From assembly GCA_944393275.1 (NCBI GenBank), contig CALXZQ010000062.1:1-6836 (forward strand): a stretch of DNA of 6,836 nt. The letters are read 5' to 3'. The position numbers and the translations under genes were made by a program. Positions 5,157-6,836 of this stretch are shown here, piece after piece. The notes under the pieces were generated by a model, which was given only the letters and a program-made list of their open reading frames with translations, had not been told where the DNA came from and did no database searches. Origin of the DNA: an uncultured Clostridia bacterium (GTDB lineage: Bacteria; Bacillota; Clostridia; TANB77; CAG-508). Numbering within the stretch: the stretch's first letter is position 1; every line of letters begins with the position of its first letter.

Positions 5157-6017
5157 ATGTTAAATGTACCATACTTTAACGTGTCATCCGAAGAACATCG
5201 GGCTCGCACCCAAGCACATCTCATCTCAGGTGAATACCTGAAGCAGTCTATTGAGTCATTAAGGCTTTCTGAGCTGGCTAAACTCAATGTCCAAATGCAG
5301 CTTCCAGACGCAATCTGCATGGCTGCAAATCCCAAGTGGGCCGACCGGAAGTTTGGAGCAGTAAACACAATTAGTCACAGCGGTTGCATTTGCTTTGCTG
5401 CCAAGATTATTCTGGATCTTCCAGCTTTCCAGAAATTTTACGGTCATGTCTCTATGGAAGAGATCTTTTCTGAAGTGGAGACAAAGGGGTATCGCATGTG
5501 GAAATTGGAGAAGATTCCCAAGGCATTAAACATTGCGAATCCAACCGTAGAATCTCTCAAAGAGATTTTCCATGATAATGAGGATATTTGCGCATGTAAT
5601 ACTCTGGAAGAAATCTACTCCGTCGCCGGTCACCCTGTTGGAATTGGCGGCTCTGCGTTTTTCCTTGATTACCTGATTGCTCAGCCATTTGAACATGCTG
5701 AGACAGGAGACTCGTTCCACATGCCAGTATTAATCGGGTCCCAGACTCGAACACTCAGCATTGACCAAATTGTCACAAACATTGCATCGGGCTATCCCGT
5801 GCCAATCAGAGTCAATAACTCTATCTATTGGGATGACCCATTTATGCGTGATGGACACTATGTCGTCCTATTTGGCTTTGAAAATGATGAGGCTATTGTA
5901 GTCGACTCGAGCTTCAATTACTGTGCAGGGGTTCGCAAAATTCCGATTATTCAGCTCTTTCGTGCAATCCTTGCCGATGACAACCTCATTGGTGCATGGA
6001 ACTGTAACCTCGGATAA
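5157..6017 (+). CDS. C39/papain-like cysteine peptidase-fold protein, foreign composition
   Basis: A 286-residue soluble protein without signal peptide or membrane segment. I do not recognise a named gene. The N-terminal MLNVPYFN resembles the first strand of C39-like peptidases. ISHSGCICFAAKIIL (72-86) looks like the catalytic-Cys helix, with Cys77 the likely nucleophile (Cys79 alternative). DGHYVVLFGFENDEAIVVDS (232-251) matches the His strand and Asp of the C39_2/BtrH-like fold, with His234 and Asp250. About 60 residues separate the first strand from the Cys, more than in minimal C39 domains, and the region 90-190 has no assignment. No ABC transporter, precursor peptide or secretion partner adjoins it. 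Its composition (about 43-48% GC in sampled 60-base lines, with codons such as CTG, CGG and GCC) contrasts with the AT-rich neighbours and suggests transfer. The fold is moderately supported; substrate and activity are unknown. Confidence 0.62.
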   Translation: MLNVPYFNVSSEEHRARTQAHLISGEYLKQSIESLRLSELAKLNVQMQLPDAICMAANPKWADRKFGAVNTISHSGCICFAAKIILDLPAFQKFYGHVSMEEIFSEVETKGYRMWKLEKIPKALNIANPTVESLKEIFHDNEDICACNTLEEIYSVAGHPVGIGGSAFFLDYLIAQPFEHAETGDSFHMPVLIGSQTRTLSIDQIVTNIASGYPVPIRVNNSIYWDDPFMRDGHYVVLFGFENDEAIVVDSSFNYCAGVRKIPIIQLFRAILADDNLIGAWNCNLG

Positions 6018-6029
6018 TCCCAGGCCAAA

Positions 6030-6060
6030 GGCGCCCTATTGGGCGCCATATTTATTTTTA
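6030..6060 (+). terminator. GC-rich terminator of the peptidase-like gene
   Basis: A perfect 7-bp stem GGCGCCC (6030-6036)/GGGCGCC (6041-6047) with a TATT loop, followed by ATATTTATTTTTA, begins 13 bases after the stop at 6017. Its all-GC stem is unlike the AT-rich terminators elsewhere in this window. It overlaps the last four codons and stop of the convergent flavin reductase gene. Confidence 0.78.
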
Positions 6061-6632
6061 TTCTTTGCTTTTTTCTTTTTTTGAACAGAATAACCAAACT
6101 TTCCAATCTTTTTTCCAAGTGAATAATATTTGCCATTTGCATACGCTATTAAATTACATTTTGTTATATCAAAAGCTCCTTTTTCATTTATATACTTGTC
6201 ATCTGCATCTATTGATAAAACCTCAGATATAAACATTGTATGGCTACCTAATTCTCTAATTTCCTTAACTCTGCATTCTATACATACAGGACTTTCTTTA
6301 ATTAAAGGACACCTAACAAATTTTGCTTTTTCCTTTGTTAATTTCATTTCTTTAAATTTATCTACATCTTTACCAGACTTTACACCACACCAATCAGTTG
6401 CATAAGCTAGTTTTTCGTTTGTTAGATTTATAACAAATTCCTTTGTTTCTTTTATAATATTATAAGAATATCTATTTTTTCTAACTGATATATATACCAT
6501 TGCTGGGTCTGTGTTTATTATGCCTGTCCATGCAACTGTTATTATATTTGATTTCTCCATATCTCCTACTGACACCATTACTGCAGGAATAGGATATACA
6601 AATGTTCCTGGTTTCCAAATTGCTCTACTCAT
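6036..6632 (-). CDS. Flavin reductase family protein, flavoredoxin type
   Basis: A 198-residue protein with the flavin reductase-like FMN-binding split-barrel domain. SNIITVAWTGIINTDPAMV (28-46) and ISVRKNRYSYNII (48-60) are the usual FMN-contacting segments. The ATDWCGVKSGKDVDKF stretch (78-93), CIECRVKEI (117-125) and GKYYSLGKKIGKFGYSV near the end are typical of flavoredoxins. Members bind FMN and shuttle electrons, or reduce flavin with NAD(P)H, in anaerobes; the physiological partner here is unknown. TAGGAG is upstream of the ATG. The domain ends near residue 183. A Lys/Asn-rich tail follows, and the last residues YGAQ and the stop are encoded within the terminator of the foreign plus-strand gene, so the native C-terminus may have been altered. 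No minus-strand terminator is seen downstream. Confidence 0.88.
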   Translation of the reverse strand: MSRAIWKPGTFVYPIPAVMVSVGDMEKSNIITVAWTGIINTDPAMVYISVRKNRYSYNIIKETKEFVINLTNEKLAYATDWCGVKSGKDVDKFKEMKLTKEKAKFVRCPLIKESPVCIECRVKEIRELGSHTMFISEVLSIDADDKYINEKGAFDITKCNLIAYANGKYYSLGKKIGKFGYSVQKKKKAKNKNKYGAQ

Positions 6633-6662
6633 ACTATTCTCCTATCAATTTCATTTGCATAA

Positions 6663-6691
6663 ATTTTAACACAATTTTTAGTAAATTTAAA
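6663..6691 (-). promoter_or_regulatory. Extended -10 promoter for the flavin reductase gene
   Basis: On the minus strand TGT-TAAAAT (TAAAAT at 6668-6663) is an extended -10. The -35 position at 17-base spacing reads TTTAAA (6691-6686), which is weak. Transcription would start near 6656, about 24 bases before the ATG, leaving room for the TAGGAG site. The rRNA terminator lies just upstream. Confidence 0.5.
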
Positions 6692-6704
6692 GTTAAACAT
6701 TAAA

Positions 6705-6741
6705 ATAGACCACAAATTAATTAGATTAATCTCTGGTCTAT
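6705..6741 (-). terminator. Terminator of the rRNA operon
   Basis: Outer stem ATAGACCA (6705-6712)/TGGTCTAT (6734-6741) is a perfect 8 bp. Inside it, after a small internal loop, is a second ATTAAT/ATTAAT stem. On the minus strand the stem is followed by TTTTA. It lies about 22 bases beyond the 5S 3' end, as expected for the end of an rRNA transcript. Confidence 0.62.
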
Positions 6742-6763
6742 CTTATTTATAAAATAAAAAAAA

Positions 6764-6836
6764 TCTAGCGACAACCTATCTTCCCGGCAGGGTAACCCGC
6801 AAGTATTTTCGGCACATTAGAGCTTGACTTCTGTGT
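6764..6836 (-). rRNA. rrf: 5S ribosomal RNA, 3' part (5' end outside window)
   Basis: The reverse complement begins ACACAGAAGTCAAGCTCT, the highly conserved 5S helix III/loop region. It continues through GTGCCGAAAATACTTGCGGG and CCGGGAAGATAGGT, the loop E/helix IV-V region, and ends GTTGTCGCTAGAT, which would pair with the missing 5' end. About 73 of the usual 115-120 bases are present. The exact 3' end is estimated. 23S and 16S would be expected further right if the operon has the usual order. Confidence 0.93.

Noticed and set aside
5087..5754. Minus-strand open frames within the peptidase-like gene
   Set aside because: They overlap the plus-strand gene, which has a promoter, ribosome binding site, recognisable motifs and a terminator; the antisense frames have none of these.
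5140..6060. Insertion sequence or integron-type boundaries around the foreign gene
   Set aside because: No transposase or integrase, no terminal inverted repeats and no target duplication that I could see at either edge.

Overview
The window is about 27-30% GC over most of its length. It carries the gene order rpmG-secE-nusG-rplK-rplA-rplJ-rplL with strong AAGGAGG-type ribosome binding sites and an L10-type mRNA leader. This points to a low-GC Firmicute, most likely an anaerobic member of Clostridia; the flavoredoxin-like and Cys-rich C_GCAxxG_C_C-type proteins fit that. I cannot name the genus from sequence alone.

Layout, left to right; almost everything is on the minus strand. (a) 1-74: the edge of a neighbouring region, with a weak hairpin. 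(b) 75-744: a two-gene unit, a C_GCAxxG_C_C family Cys-rich protein followed by a CopZ-like HMA metallochaperone, with its own extended -10 promoter. (c) 980-1411: mscL, a mechanosensitive channel. (d) 1494-4967: a ribosomal protein/transcription operon transcribed from a near-consensus promoter at 5041-5069. It reads rpmG, secE, nusG, rplK, rplA, then an L10 leader with an attenuator hairpin, then rplJ and rplL, and ends in a perfect 16-bp inverted-repeat terminator. rpoB/rpoC, the usual next genes in Firmicutes, are absent. (e) 5157-6017: the only plus-strand gene. Its base composition is clearly different (about 43-48% GC in sampled lines), it has its own promoter and a GC-rich terminator, and it encodes a C39/papain-like cysteine peptidase-fold protein of unknown role. 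(f) 6036-6632: a flavoredoxin-type flavin reductase, whose last codons and stop lie inside the terminator hairpin of the plus-strand gene. (g) 6705-6836: a transcription terminator and the 3' part of a 5S rRNA gene, the end of an rRNA operon that runs off the window.

Housekeeping translation and secretion genes dominate. The rpmG promoter drives the whole operon, and the L10 leader probably trims rplJ-rplL output when L10 is in excess. The part that does not belong is the 5157-6047 cassette: a single gene-plus-terminator unit of foreign composition wedged between the ribosomal-protein promoter and the flavin reductase, close to an rRNA operon. It is the best candidate for something undescribed. 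The second oddity is SecE, which carries a 55-residue acidic Asn/Thr-rich tail on the side expected to face outside the cell.
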